DNA from: Erpetoichthys calabaricus
Lineage: Eukaryota; Chordata; Cladistia; Polypteriformes; Polypteridae
Direction of reading: 5' to 3'
Length of the DNA: 64,000 bases
Assembly (NCBI RefSeq): GCF_900747795.2
Contig: NC_041394.2
Coordinates: forward strand, 337,999,414 to 338,063,413
Positions 48,920-61,335 of this stretch are shown piece after piece. The translations under genes and the position numbers were made by a program. The stretch's first letter is position 1; every line of letters starts with the position of its first letter. Under the pieces are notes generated by a model. That model had not been told where the DNA came from, did no database searches, and worked only from the letters and a program-made list of their open reading frames with translations.

Positions 48920-49275
48920 ATATTGCTGGGGCAACACAAGAGTTTTTCAAAGCTAAAAAATGGAAAATTCTTGAATTGTCAAGCCAGTTGCTCATTTTAA
49001 ATCCAATTGAGCAGGCCTGCCATATGGTGAATAAAAAACAAAGGGACAAGCTCTCAAAACAAGCAGGAGCTGAAGACTACTGCATTAGGGCTTGGCAGAA
49101 CATCACCTGAGAATATATTTTTTACATGCTGTGATCAAAATCTGCTGTATGCAAATACCCTTAAATGAAAGTCTGCAATAAGCACTTTAATTGTGTCTAA
49201 ATTGTTTGATTTGTAATTTTAAACTGTGGAGTAGTTGGGTAAATCAAATATGTCTTTCTCCCTAACATTATGAAG
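48920..49275 (+). mobile_element. Tc1-like transposase C-terminus fragment
   Basis: Translation gives FFKAKKWKILELSSQLLILN then PIEQACHM, parallel to the Tc1 pattern FFKAKKWxVLxWPSQSPDLNPIEHAFHLLK. The last catalytic-domain motif (DLNPIE) is decayed to ILNPIE, and stops follow. Related to the copy at 55135-55700. Confidence 0.75.
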
Positions 49276-49949
49276 GGCACTGTATCTCCTCCCATCCACT
49301 CTTATGGAATACAGAATCAGTTGAATAGTAGACATTGTATAGACCTTTGTTTACCTGGGACCTTTCTTGAGAGGCGAGAGGGACTGTTGCAGCCACCACA
49401 AGTGCCTGTATGGCCTCTTCATATGCATTAACATGTTTCATCTTTAGATGCTGTACTGCTTGCAAGTTCATCCTGGGTAAAACCAAACCATTATAAAACA
49501 GCAGAGCTAATATTACCTGTTCCAAACTCTTCCTGTTCAGTTGAAATAGTTAAACATAGAAACAGTGATGCAGGGTGACTGAGATTAAATTTTTGTCAGC
49601 AGGGAACATATTATGCACTTCCAAGCATTTGAGGATTGTAGTGTGTAGTATGCTATCATTTTTTTTATATAGCTGAATTATGTTTTTTTTTCCTTCTTAC
49701 AACACTACATAATTACTTTATTTGGCAATAACTGGACTTTTGTGCCGTATGACACTTCTTTTGTTTTTACTCTTCTTCCCTGTTGCCATTATGTTGTTTT
49801 ACTCAAGATGACTGTATATTATATTGGTGCATATTCTTGTGAAGACCTTTTACAGGTTGGAAAGGCAAATTAAGTGATAAACGTTTTTTGGTGATTTGGT
49901 TTGCTCTTGTGTTGGAAGTAGGAATGTTGTTCCTGTGGTGACCCACTGT
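49276..49949. other. Gene-free stretch
   Basis: AT-rich; nothing recognised. Confidence 0.5.
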
Positions 49950-50930
49950 GAACATTAGAACACTCTAGATGAGAACAGGCCATTCAGCTCAACAAAGCTC
50001 ACCAGTCCTATCCACTTATTTCTTTCAAAAAACATCAAGTCGAGTTTTGAAAGTCCCTAAAGTTTTACTGTCTACCACACTACTTGTTAGCTTATTCCAA
50101 GTGTCTATTGTTCTTTGTGTAAAGAAAAACTTCCTACTGTTTGTGTGAAATTTACCCTTAACAAGTTTCCAACTGTGTCCCCGTGTTCTTGATGAACTCA
50201 TTTAAAAATAACAGTCTCAATCCACTGGACTAATTCTCTTCATCATTTTAAACACTTCAGTCATGTCACTTCTTAATCTTCTTTTGCTTAAACTTTATAG
50301 GGTCAGTTCTTTTAATCTTTCCTCATAATTCAAACCCTTTAGCCCTGGAATCAGCCTAGTCGCTCTTCTTTGGACCTTTTCTAGTGCTGCAATGTCCTTT
50401 TTGTAGTCTGGAGACCAAAACAGCACCCAGTACTCCAGATGAAGCCTCACCAGTGTGTTATAATGCTGGAACAGAACCTCCTGTGACTTGTACTCCACAC
50501 ATCAAGGTGCTATATAACCTGAAATTTTGTTTGTATTTTTAATGGCTTCTGAACACTATCTGGAAGTTGATAGCATAGTGGATAGTTGAGTCCACTATGA
50601 CCCCTATATCCTTCTCATAAGGTGTACTTTTGATTTTCCGACCGCCCATTGTGGTACTATCTATAGATGTTACATTAACATATTGTTACACTCAGCCATA
50701 ACCTGCTGTAGATCTGTCAGTTGTTTAAGCCAGAAATAGAGTATGTCATCTGGACTGTGTATCTTTCAGTTAGCAGAGGTTCTAATCTTGGTTTTAATTT
50801 CTTCAGTATCCACCTGAGGCAATTCCATGTCTTTCATTTCTGTGTTTTCTATGTCTCTCCATAGTATGCTTAACTAGTCTTCTTTGTTATTGAGTAAGTG
50901 AGCATCCATAATATGCTTTTACAAAGTATC
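49950..50930 (-). mobile_element. CR1-like LINE, 3' part of ORF2
   Basis: Minus-strand pieces: KSTPYEKDIGVIVDSTI (about 50620), LVRLHLEYWVLFWSPDYKKD and KVQRRATRLIPGLKGLNYEE (50498-50295), then LRSDMTEVFKMM, and FHTNSRKFFFTQRTIDTWNK. These are the end of the reverse transcriptase and the C-terminal tail of a CR1-group LINE. Several frame breaks; 5' part lost. Confidence 0.8.
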
Positions 50931-51149
50931 TAAAATGTACTTTTTTGCCTGGTGGTGCAGATACTTTCGGGTCATCCCCATCTAACATTCTATAGATTTA
51001 TTCTTGGATTGCTCTAAATTATCAGGTCCTGTATCTTCTCTTTGCCTTTAGTTTGTTTCTTCTTATTTGTTGAGCGTCTGCTGGGATTTGGAGTTTACTA
51101 TTTTTTTTTTTTTTCTTTTGTTCTTTGTTTCGCCTTATACAATTTCTTG

Positions 51150-51345
51150 TATTAGGAATTTGTTAGTTTTCGCATACCCCTTGGGGTCAGATCGCAGGGT
51201 CAGCCATAGTACAGCGCCCCTGGAGCAATTACAGGTTAAGGGCCTTGCTCAAGGGCCCATCTCTTTTGGCAGTGACGGGGATTTGAACCGGCAACCTTCC
51301 GGATACCAGCGCAGATCCTTAGCCTCAGAGCCACCACTTTGCCAC
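51150..51345 (-). mobile_element. tRNA-derived SINE-like repeat
   Basis: Minus strand GGTGGCTCTGAGGCTAAGGA (A-box region) and GGTTGCCGGTTCAAATCCCC (B-box GGTTCAAATCC), followed by AAGGGCCTTGAGC-type sequence read in reverse. Familiar from many fish genomes. Confidence 0.65.
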
Positions 51346-51399
51346 AGTGAAGTTCAGTCCTTCAAAATGTATTAATATATTTTATGTCTCCGTATCTTA

Positions 51400-52350
51400 A
51401 TAGGCAGTTCTGTAATTTCAGTCACTGTATTTTAGATTGAACTATGTGTGATTTCACACCTTCCCTGTGAGTCTTGATTAATAACACTTATAAAATGTTA
51501 TTATATCCATGTTGTTTTTTTCTTTATTTCTGTTATGGCTTTGCTGACTTTAGCTATTATACTGTGTTTGGCATTGTTTAAGGACATTCTCAGTAACTTC
51601 TCTCTTCCCAGCATTTCGGTGTAGTTGTTCATAATAATCAGGTCCAGGAGCTCATGTTTAATTTCTCACATTTCTTTGTCCTCTATTTAGAAGCTTGTTT
51701 GTGCATGTTTAGTATATTCTCTTTACTTAATTTGTTCTGTTTGAATTTCAGCAGGTCTTGATCAATGTTCTTATTGCATGTGGTAGTGTCATCGTTTGTA
51801 CCTTTTGGTCAGGTTGTGTGTTGAACACTGATATTTTTATATTTTATATTTTATTTTGCTTCCTGCATTATTTAATCTTTTACTGATTTTTATAAATGTT
51901 TTAGTTATCTTGTCTTATTTTCTTTCTTTATTTAATTATTAGAGTTAAAGCTCTTGGGTTTGCTTCAGTAATATTTCTTAATTTGTATGTAAAGATTACA
52001 TTTTCTGGATTAGTTTTGTTCAAGCCTTCCTAAAATACACTTTATCCAGAAATTCAGGATTTGCTGTGTAAAAGTAGCAGTGTGTGATAGCTCTTTATCT
52101 TCAATTGACCCCTAGACTGTATTAGGCTCTCTTGCACAAGTTGCTTTTGCTCAGCAACACTGTCCATCTGGACTGTCACCTTATTGGAGGTCTTCAGTTA
52201 TCACTATCACCTACCCTTAGTGACAATCTGAGGGCAGGAACCTGTTTTTATCATATTTTATCAAGTCACATTTCTACTTCACATCACATCATCGTATTCA
52301 TTTGTTTCCCATTTATTATAGTAGGTGTATAGTATAGTAGGTGTATAGTA
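51400..52350. other. Gene-free AT-rich stretch
   Basis: No coding or repeat feature that I can support; T-rich on the plus strand, possibly more of an old minus-strand LINE. Confidence 0.45.
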
Positions 52351-52354
52351 GGTT

Positions 52355-52575
52355 TGCAAGGTAGCAGGTAGTGTGACATAATGATTACAGTTATGTACCT
52401 CAAACCCAGAGGTTGTGGGTTCAAATTCCGTTACTGACACTGTGTTACCATGATCACGTCATTTGACCTGGCTGTGCTTCATTTGGAAAACCAAAAAGAA
52501 ATGTAAGCAATTGTATCATAAATGTTGAAAGTCGCTTTGGATAAAAGCATCAGCCAAATGATTAAATGCAAATGT
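52355..52575 (+). mobile_element. CORE-SINE-like element, copy 2
   Basis: GGTTGTGGGTTCAAATTCCG (B box), core ATGATCACGTCATTTGACCT and tail CTTTGGATAAAAGCATCAGC; same family as 5128-5310. Confidence 0.75.
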
Positions 52576-53384
52576 AATGTTAGTGTATTCTGCAGTTTTT
52601 TTTAACCTTTTAAATTTTAATCAGTTTTGCTTGCCATAGCTGTTTCCAATAGAAAGGAACACATTCCTCTTGACTTCAAGTTCAAAATGAGATATTTACA
52701 TTGGAAAGTTATTTGCTATAATGTGTAATTGTTTTAGATTATTAGAATAAAATCGAGCACACTCTTGTGTAAATAAATTGCAATGATATTAAGGAACTGA
52801 GGTGGCATTACACCAGAAAAGATGCTAAATATTTTGTTCCATGTAATGAAATTAAAATAAATTCAATGGCATTTTTTTAACATATGCTAATATCCTAAAC
52901 AAATCCAACAATAAGCACACTGATGCTCCAGTCACTGCTACGCATTGCATGCAGACATTTCTGGCAGAAATTTCCTGAAAAAGGACAATAGACTCCAGCA
53001 GCAGACAAGATACTCTGAAGCCCGTAAGATGACACCCCCATCTTCCACATTCTCTTTACACCCTGCCCGGTATTCTTAGACATTACCAAGCCTCAGAATT
53101 AAACATTTTCTTAAACATGATGATATGGTGTTATATAGGTCATACAATTCAAAACCCACAAACTTTGTGTTTTAAAATTAACACTTAAAAGTAAGACAAT
53201 GTCTAAATGAAATGCACAGCATCCATAAAAACCACGGAAAATTTGCTAGTAGCGGTGGACTTCATTATGTAAGAACAGTGAGTCTCACTATCAATGCAGA
53301 CTGTTTGGTAGGGTAAGGAAGACCTAGTTATAACAGGCATGTGATTAGAAAAGCAAGCTTCACCAATTTCACTGCTACAGACAG
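52576..53384. other. Gene-free stretch
   Basis: AT-rich; nothing recognised apart from chance open frames. Confidence 0.5.
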
Positions 53385-53990
53385 ATAAACCTTACGATAA
53401 AGCAAGGTCCAATGTATGTCCATGCTCATGTGTTGGGCCTTTCAAAGACTGAACAAGATTAAAAGAATCAATGAGGTTTATAAAGTCCTTTACCAAAGGT
53501 TTACTGGCACAGCACACCTGAATATGAAAATCCTCAAGTATTAAGTCTGACATAATTTGGTGCAATTCCTGCCAGAACTTCAGAGAACTCAACAAATAAA
53601 ATTCTTGTCACATTTTGGAGGTTGATACACCACTGCAAACAACACAGGATACAATCAGTCCATTTCAAACAGCTGTAATTCAAAGCAGGAATAACTGTCA
53701 TTTTTTAATTGGCAACAGTAATATCAGCTTTTAAATATTGTCTCTAACCCAGCCCCCACCCCTCCCACCAGCAGATCTTGATGATCTAAAAAATTTACAT
53801 TCGAGGGATACTAATTCAGTGAAAGAGATTAACTCACTGACAGTTAACCATATTTCAGTCACAAATAAAAAATCCAATCCTTGCGAGGTGAAGAAATCAT
53901 TTAAACGATTTGTTAGCTAAGGATCTAGCATTTACCAGAGACATCTTCAATTGAGTCAATTCACTGGCCTGTTGGGGCACATGACCCATC
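53385..53990 (-). mobile_element. LINE endonuclease fragment
   Basis: The minus strand shows the apurinic-endonuclease domain of an L2/CR1-group LINE in broken frames: VNARSLANKS (about 53915), VYQPPKC (about 53625), then LEDFHIQVCCASKPLVKDFI and GPTHEHGHTLDLALS (to 53392), where LEDFHIQ corresponds to the catalytic LGDFNIH. No reverse transcriptase follows to the left, so it is 3'-truncated. Confidence 0.8.
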
Positions 53991-55134
53991 AGATGAAGGT
54001 TCCCAAAATCCACTCCACCCCTGTGGAGGTGTGGTGATCGCTAATGATCGCTAATCATGGCAGCTTGAAACAATGGGCCGGATCCATTTGTATGTTGGTT
54101 CCAGAGAGCTCAATGAGATAAAATGACAATAAGCCGAACCATAGTGAGGATCAATTACCGGACAAGATGCCAGGTAAGTTTTAAGCCTCATGAGTACACC
54201 AACACATTTTCCTCATTTTCTGATTCGTTTTGTTCAAGACAGTAAGCAGGGCTTACAGCACAGGTACACCGGTATATCTAGCAGAAAAGGTGGAGGGTAG
54301 GTATTCTGCCCTCTATGATATCTATGAGAATACATACTACATGAAGCATATTTTACAAAAAAAAAAAATTCTGTTAATTTTTTTTTCTAGTAACATATTC
54401 ACATTAATTTTATTTCATATGAGAGCTCCCTTGCAATGTTATTTTCTAGAGACAACATGCATAAGAGGATGCATATTGGCCCCTCATAGAGAAAGTTAGT
54501 TTGCTTTGCAGCCATTGCTCTAGATATCTATAACGTAATGGTTAACTATTTTTAAATATGCTCTTGTTAATGGTAAAATTTACCAATCACATACTCACTA
54601 GTGTGACCAAAGGTGCAAGTTTTCATACAGTTGTCAAGAAACCTGCAAATAAAATTTCTGATATCTATATCAAGCTGCAGTATTATGTATAACCTCCAGA
54701 GATATCCATTTTCTGATGTGGTTTTACAAAGACTTACTAAAGATATACAAAAGTGCGACGGTCCAGGTCAGGTCCACGCTCCCTGTTGAGTTCAGGAACT
54801 TCTTTAACCTGGATCATCGGTAGCCATAATCAAGATGAGTCAAGCAAATGAGGACATGCACATGTAGCAAGGTGTAGGTGAAATAAAAATGAAGTATTGC
54901 TTTTATTAAAAATCAATCTAAAACACACAATCTTAACTCTCCTGCTTTCTAATTGGGTGCAAGTGAAACAAACTGCTACCTCCAAGGCACAATTGAGGCA
55001 CCTGACCGATCTGCCAGTCTTCACATGTGTATGCAGTGTGATCAGCCAGCAGCCCAGTCAACCACGGAGCGAAGCACACTCATGAACACTTGCACCTGAT
55101 TGGAGCTTGCACATGACTGGGACATGATTATTTA
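53991..55134. other. Gene-free stretch
   Basis: No feature recognised beyond AT-rich unique-looking sequence. Confidence 0.45.
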
Positions 55135-55700
55135 CAGTTAGGTCCATAAGTATTTGGACAGTGACACAGTTTTCATAATTTTGCCTCTGTTTGCCACCAC
55201 AAAGGATATGAAACAAAGCAATCAAGATGAGATTAAAGTATAGACTTTCTGCTACAATTATTTCAAAAATATTGTATGAGCTGTTTAGAAAACATACGTT
55301 TTTTACATGGTCCCCCCAATTGTAGTGGCTCAAAAGTATTTGGACAAACCAACACAATCGTAAATATAATGATCATGTTTCAATATTTGGTTGAAAATCC
55401 TTTACAGTCAATGACTGCCTGAAGTCTGGAACCCAGGCCCATCTCAAAGTGCTGCATTTCCACCCTAGTGAAACTTTTCCAGGCCTTTACTGCAGCTGTC
55501 TTCAGCTGCTGCTTGTTCATTGGACTTTCTGCTATCAGTTTTGTCTTTAGCAAGTGAAATGCATGTCCAATTGGGTTGAATTCAATTGACTGACTTAGAC
55601 ATTGAAGAATTTTCCACTTCTTTGCTTTGAAAAACACTTGGTTTGCTTTTGCAGTATGTGTGACTGTGACTAGTGACTGTCTTCCATTTGCAGCCATGCA
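55135..55700 (-). mobile_element. Tc1-like transposon, 3' half
   Basis: The terminal repeat CAGTTAGGTCCATAAGTATT starts at 55135 after TA. The minus-strand frame 55697-55380 reads FFKAKKWKILQCLSQSIEFN then PIGHAFHLLKTKLIAESPMN and ends SRLQAVIDCKGFSTKY, the C-terminus of a Tc1-type transposase. The DxxPIE catalytic motif is altered (EFNPIGH), so the protein would be inactive even where the frame is open. The 5' half is missing; a Harbinger copy begins at 55755. Confidence 0.85.
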
Positions 55701-55754
55701 TGATCATGCCATAAAACCGCCTCTACAACATTTCACAGGTGATGTATTCATCTG

Positions 55755-57095
55755 GGGCCTCATGTATAACGGCGTGCGTAGAATTCACATTAAAACATGG
55801 TGTACGGACAAAAGCGAAAATGTGCCTTCTGCCTGCCACCCCACCCCGATTCATCACATGATTTTTCATATTTTAATATACAAATCAATATAAAAAGCCC
55901 TTTCTGTTCAGTGTTTGGTTAAGACAATGGCAAAAAATGTGAAAAAAAGAAAAATTTCAGTGAATGCAAAGTGGAGGCAAGGAAAAATGCACTATTCGTT
56001 GGCTTATGCAGTGGTATAAGCAACAAAAGCATGGCAGAGACACTCAAAAGTTCAAGTTCATAAAGTCTCAAAGTGCCTGAAAGAAAAAAAAAAGGTCAGA
56101 TAGCACAGTCGACATGAAAAGACGAATCGCAGCCCGCCATCTGTTTATTCTGTTTCAGACAATATTACAAAAGCTGACCCCTGAGCTGATGACATGACAG
56201 TGCTGCTGTGCCAAGTACTGTATGTCTTTGGCGCTGGCTGCTCACACACCTCTACCTCAGAAACTGCTGGGAGGCCATCTGGCTGTGTGTTGACAGACTG
56301 TTCTGGAGTCACAAAATGCAGTAGTGGATGCTGTAAGAGATGTGGCCAATTAATAAAAAATATAAAGGCTCTACTATGTGATATTGACCACAATTTAAAT
56401 GAATTGGTTAAAAAATAAGTGCTGCATCTGTTTACCCATTTTTATATTTTGCTAATTACATTCAAATGAAGTTGTTACACTGTCCGATTTGGCTGATCAT
56501 TTGGTGGGTCAGGGTCATCAAAGCGCATCTCTTCAGGTACATGCCTGCACTTTCTGCGGACTATAGAGCAGCACATTAATATAGTGGAAATGTATTCTAT
56601 TTACATAAGGAAATTCATTCTTGGAAGACGCCTTTATAGTGTAGTTACAGCACCAAGCACCACAATGGATCGATTCTCTTCTCTTTACATGGCTATTTGA
56701 GGTGACTCCCACTCCCTATCTTTAAAAGGACTGCTTGCCTTTTGTTGTACTAGTTGGAAAAAGCACCTGCAACTGTATGGAGCTACTGTTTTAATAGGTT
56801 CTCCAGGTATATATGCTGTAATGCCAGCTCATTTTTTGGTGACTTGAACAGCACTGTTGCAAAAGCAATGCATGTGCAGCTGGCCAATCCAATTACATTT
56901 GGAAAACAGGACATTGATGCAAATTGAGCTTTGATATTCAGAACACTGTGTAAGGATATCTTATGCAGTATATCTGGATGACAAACGGATAATACCATCC
57001 TATACAGCTGGCATGGTGTGACTCGGTAATGTTTGTGAAATACCCGATGATTAGAAATACCTGATAAGATTATGTTTGAATATATTTGATGGTTC
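55755..57095 (+). mobile_element. PIF/Harbinger copy 2, right end lost
   Basis: The left end GGGCCTCATGTATAACGGCG is preceded by CTG (CWG target). It contains the Myb-like region (about 55930-56130, AKWRQGKMHYSLAYAVV-type decayed frames) and a transposase fragment on the opposite strand (56783-57060). The right terminus is replaced by the LINE starting near 57097. Confidence 0.7.
56783..57060 (-). pseudogene. Harbinger transposase N-terminal fragment
   Basis: Minus-strand frame with ISNHRVFHKHYRVTPCQLYR, HSVLNIKAQFASMSCFPNVI and FATVLFKSPKNE, following the Harbinger DDE protein's first region (YRLxxxxIxxLLxxLxPxL ... IPxxTQVLxALRFxAxGSFQxVIGD). Strongly decayed; catalytic residues lie outside the fragment. 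Confidence 0.5.
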
Positions 57096-57096
57096 C

Positions 57097-58610
57097 CTGT
57101 CAGGCACAGGCCTTTGGAATTGTACCAGTACCCCCATACATTCCAGATGGAGTATTGCCACAACTGCTGAAGGCCAGTGCATTGGAGCTGGGGAGTCCTC
57201 TAAAGTGCATCTTCAACCTGAGCCTGGAACAGGGGAAAGTCCCGAGGCTTTGGAAAACATCTTGCATCACCCCAGTCCCAAAGGTATCACGTCCAGGTGA
57301 GCTGAATGACTTCCGGGCTGTTGCTCTGACGTCACATGTGATGAAGACCATGAAGCGGCTGCTGCTTCACCACCTGAGGCCACAGGTCCGCCACGCCCTC
57401 AACCCTCTGCAGTTCGCATACCAGGAGAAGGTGGGAGCGGAGGATGCCATCCTCTATATGCTACACCGATCGCTGTCCCACTTGGACAGAGGCAGTGGTG
57501 CTGTAAGAATTATGTTTCTGGACTTCTCTAGCGCCTTCAAATCAATCCAACACTCTGCTCCTTAGGGTCAAGCTGACAGAAATAGGAGTAGATTCATACC
57601 TGGTAGCATGGATCGTGGACTATCTTAAAGACAGACCTCAGTATGTGCATCTCGGGAACTGCTGGTCTGACATTGTGGTCAGCAACACAGGAGCGCCGCA
57701 GGGGACTGTACTTTCTCCAGTCCAGTTCAGCCTATATACATCGGACTTCCAATACAACTCGTAGTCCTGCCATGTGCAAAAGTTCGCTGATGACACTGCT
57801 ATCGTGGGCTGCATCAGGAGTGGGCAGGACGAGGAGTACAGGAATCTAATCAAGGACTTTGTTAAATGGTGTGACTCAAACCACCTACAACTGAACACCA
57901 GCAAAACCAAGGAGTTGGTGGTGGATTTTAGGAGGCCCAGGCCCCTCATGGACCCCGTGATCATCAGAGGTGATTGTGTACAAAGAGTGCAGACCTATGA
58001 ATACTTGGGAGTGCAGCTGGATGATAAATTGGACTGGACTGCCAATACTGATGCTCTGTGTAAGAAAGGACAGAGCCGGTTATACTTCCTTAGAAGGCTG
58101 GCATCCTTCAACATCTGCAATAAGATGCCGCAGATGTTCTACCTTGACAGTTGGGGCGAGCGCCCTCTTCTACGCGGTGGTGTGCTGGGAAGGCAGCATA
58201 AAGAAGGAAGACGCCTCATGCCGGGACAAACTGGTGAGGAAGACAGGCTCTATTGTAGGCATGTAACTGGACAGGTTGACATCTGTGGCAGAGCGACAGG
58301 CACTAAGCAGGCTCCTGTCAATCATGGAGAATCCACTGCATCCACTAAACAGTATCATCTCCAGACAGAGGAGCAGTTTCAGCAGCAGATTGCTGTCACT
58401 TTCCTGCTCTACTGGCAGACTGAGGAGATCGTTCCTCCCCCACACTATGTGACTCTTCAGTTCCACCCGAGGGGGGTAAACGTTAACATTATACAAAGAT
58501 ATTGTCTGTCTGTATACCTGCATTGTTATCACTGTTTAATTTAATATTTTCTTTATCAGTATACTGCTGCTGAAGTATGTGAATTTCCCCTTGGGATTAA
58601 TAAAGTATCA

Positions 58611-58693
<83 letters not shown>

Positions 58694-58695
58694 AC
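57097..58695 (+). mobile_element. LINE with (TATC)n tail, longer copy
   Basis: Encodes reverse transcriptase in two frames: 57086-57565 (IPDGVLPQLLKASALELGSP, LWKTSCITPVPKVSRPGELN, VALTSHVMKTMKRL, MFLDFSSAFKSIQ) and 57774-58120 (QKFADDTAIVGCIRSGQDEE, HLQLNTSKTKELVVDFRRPR, LGVQLDDKLDWTAN). The GAPQG region lies between in a third frame. It ends GTGAATTTCCCCTTGGGATT, AATAAAG and a long TATC array (58612-58693). Same family as 28664-29815, but broken by several frameshifts. The 5' end is truncated at the Harbinger junction. Confidence 0.88.
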
Positions 58696-58850
58696 AGTTC
58701 CAAGGTTCTTTTTGAAATCTGGAAGTTTTTTTTAATATCTTCCATAAATATGTGTGTGTAGAGCCAGTTTCATAAATACTATATGTATACTCATATATGT
58801 GTAAAGACAAGAGGAAAAAACTTTTCACAATGGTTAGAAAGTGTACTAAA

Positions 58851-59246
58851 AATCCATCCATCCATCCATCCATCCATCCATCCATCCATCCATTTTCCAA
58901 CCCACTGAATCCGAACACAGGGTCACGGGGGTCTGTCGGAGCCAATCCCAGCCAACACAGGGCACAAGACAGGAACCAATCCCGGGCAGGGTGCCAACCT
59001 ACCGCAGGTCACACACAAACACACCCACACACCAAGCATACACTAGGGCCAATTTAGAATAGCCAATCCACCTAACCTGCATGTCTTTGGACTGTGGGAG
59101 GAAACCGGAGCACCCGGAGGAAACCCACGCAGACACGGGGAGAACATGCAAACTCCATGCAGGGAGGACCCGGGAAGCGAACCCAGGTCCCCAGATCTCT
59201 CAACTCCGAGGCAGCAGCGCTACCCACTGTGCCACCATGCCGCCCA
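58851..59246 (-). mobile_element. tRNA-derived SINE with (GGAT)n tail, near full length
   Basis: On the minus strand: GGCGGCATGGTGGCACAGTG head, GGTAGCGCTGCTGCC (A-box-like region), CCTGGGTTCGCTTCCCGGG (B box), then CGTGGGTTTCCTCCGGGTGC, GCATGTTCTCC and a GGAT repeat at 58851-58891. The tRNA-like promoter boxes mark it as a Pol III SINE. The shorter copy is at 4868-5078. Confidence 0.82.
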
Positions 59247-59254
59247 TACTAAAA

Positions 59255-59950
59255 ATCAAATATTGAAATATCACATTCAAATAAGTATGCAGACCCTTTT
59301 CTGTGTCATCCCAGGTTGTGGTCAGTGCAGCCTCTTATCTTTAGTTATCTCTGAACTATGCTCATTATTGCAGTCTAGAGCAAATTGAGTTGGATTGGAC
59401 ATGGTTATATAAGGTGTATATGAGGTCCCACAGTTCATACTACATGTTAGAAAAAGAAAAGGAAAATGCTATAAAGTGCTAGAAATACTCTTTAAAATTC
59501 TGTGAAAGGACAAAAACACAAAACCATTTCTAAAGCTTAGTTTGTTCCCAAACATTATGAAATGGAAGAAGTGCAAAACCACCAGGAGTCTTTTGCAGTT
59601 GGCCATCCAGTCAAGAAGGGCCTATGTCAGAGGGGTGAGCAAGAACTAAGAGGTTGCCCCTACCCATATGCAGGAGTACAAAACTTATAGAGGTTTACCC
59701 ATGATGATTCGAAGTTATGCGAATGGGACTTATATAAAGTACTGAGTTAGGGGTATAAAAAGTTCCAATTCGTGTTTATTTGTCATTCCAGTCATATCTA
59801 AAATACAACTGGACTAAATTGTATTACTCAAGACCAGAAATGTACTTTTGGACTTTTTATAAATTTGCAAACCACTCTGCAAACATGTTTTCACATTGTC
59901 ACTATGTCAAATTGAGTGTAGATTGATAGGCAAAAATGGAAAATTTATCC
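59255..59950 (+). mobile_element. Tc1-like transposon, internally deleted
   Basis: The left side ATAAGTATGCAGACCCTTTT and right side CAAACATGTTTTCACATTGT / GAGTGTAGATTGATAGGCAA are typical Tc1 ends. In the middle (59540-59665) FPNIMKWKKCKTTRSLLQLA then IQSRRAYVRGVSKN corresponds to the transposase N-terminal helix-turn-helix region. The catalytic half is missing. Confidence 0.7.
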
Positions 59951-59964
59951 ATTTAAAATGTAGA

Positions 59965-60062
59965 GAAAAGCCAAGCAAAATGACACCTTTTATTGGCTAT
60001 CTAAAAAGATTACAATATGCAAGCTTTCGAGGCAACTCAGGCCCCTTCTTCAGGCAAGATGT
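59965..60062. repeat. Dispersed repeat, copy 2
   Basis: GAAAAGCCAAGCAAAATGAC, TACAATATGCAAGCTTTCGA and AGGCCCCTTCTTCAGGCAAG; the same family as 33502-33660, better preserved. Confidence 0.75.
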
Positions 60063-61335
60063 AATCAATATATACTCCATTTAAAATTAAATTTACGACA
60101 CAATCAAGTATGTAAAAAGTATATATAGCTTTACCTAAAAAATGGCATGGTTTTGGATCATGTGGTAAGTTGAGAGTGAACTTTATCTTTCCTAGTAATT
60201 TCCCACAATCCATAAGATAACCTAATACTTCCAGCTGCCTTTCTTTATCTACAGTATATATAAATATGCATTGGACTTTCAATGTATAGTCAGTGTGGCT
60301 AAAGTACACCATCTGTTTCAATAGCGGTTCTCCAATTGATCTGCTGAATGAATGAATATGCAGCAAACCACTTGCATTTAAAGAAATTCACAACAAATCT
60401 GTGTTAGGGCTGATGGGAAGGGCCTCCTGATACAGCTATAGAAGCCTGCTGTCTCATTCCAACTAATGTTTTTGCTGCTGAGGTGGCAAAAATGCCTCAA
60501 AATAGATCTATTAGTTACAACAATTCCTAAGTTTTACAGAATCACCCAATACTTTAGTTCCATTCAAGCCCCACTCCCAGGCCAATCTAACTGTAGCAAT
60601 TAGGAGGTGGGATTGTACAATTCCAGGAGTCTAGGTTCAACTGATTCTCTGGTCACATTTTGTGGAAAGCTCACACATCACCTTAGCATCTTAGTGATTT
60701 TTGCTCGCATTTCTGAAGCATTTATCCTCTTGAGGTCTCAAAGAAATGTGTGTTAGATCATTTGACTACTCAAAATTGGCAAAGGGTGTAAATGAAATGG
60801 CCTTATACTTTGTTGGCTTTCTATAAAGTAAGTGGCACACCCAGAAAAACGCATTGAAAAAAATATTTTTTATCATTTCTGAGGTCTGTAGGCCAAGAAA
60901 ATCAAAAATCAATATTTTTTTTCAAACACTGACCATGCAGTTTGTTAATTACAGAGGTCTACCAAATGGTAGAGGAAGCCGTTAAAGGTCAAAGTAAAAG
61001 TAACATTTATTTAATGTTTCCAACAATATCAAAGCAACATATTTTTGTTTTTCTTTTCTTTTGTTTTTTTTTATTTGTTTTATTGTGAAACAAATATATT
61101 AAACAAATTTTAACAAAATTAATAACAATATCAACATGAAAAACAGGTCTATTAAGCCATAAAACAGAAACAGAGCAGCCTTTCACACATCAGAGTGTGC
61201 TGCTGAACATGGTGCTTCAGCCTGTGTGGGGGGAAGAAAGAGAGTTTGTGTCTTGAGAAATGAAACTGAAAAAACTCAATTGTTTTATGTAATGTAGCTT
61301 TAGTGTTTCCATAACTCACCTTTCTGAATAGAATT
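60063..61335. other. Gene-free stretch downstream of the piggyBac gene
   Basis: AT-rich. A palindrome-like CTACCAAATGGTAGAG at 60959-60974 has a partner CTCTACCATTTGG at 63671, near the other side of the piggyBac frame, but I cannot confirm these as transposon ends. Confidence 0.45.

Noticed and set aside
58579-58761. Frame reading (SIYL)n, and similar at 62437-62769 and 1534-1752
   Set aside because: TATC microsatellite read as protein.
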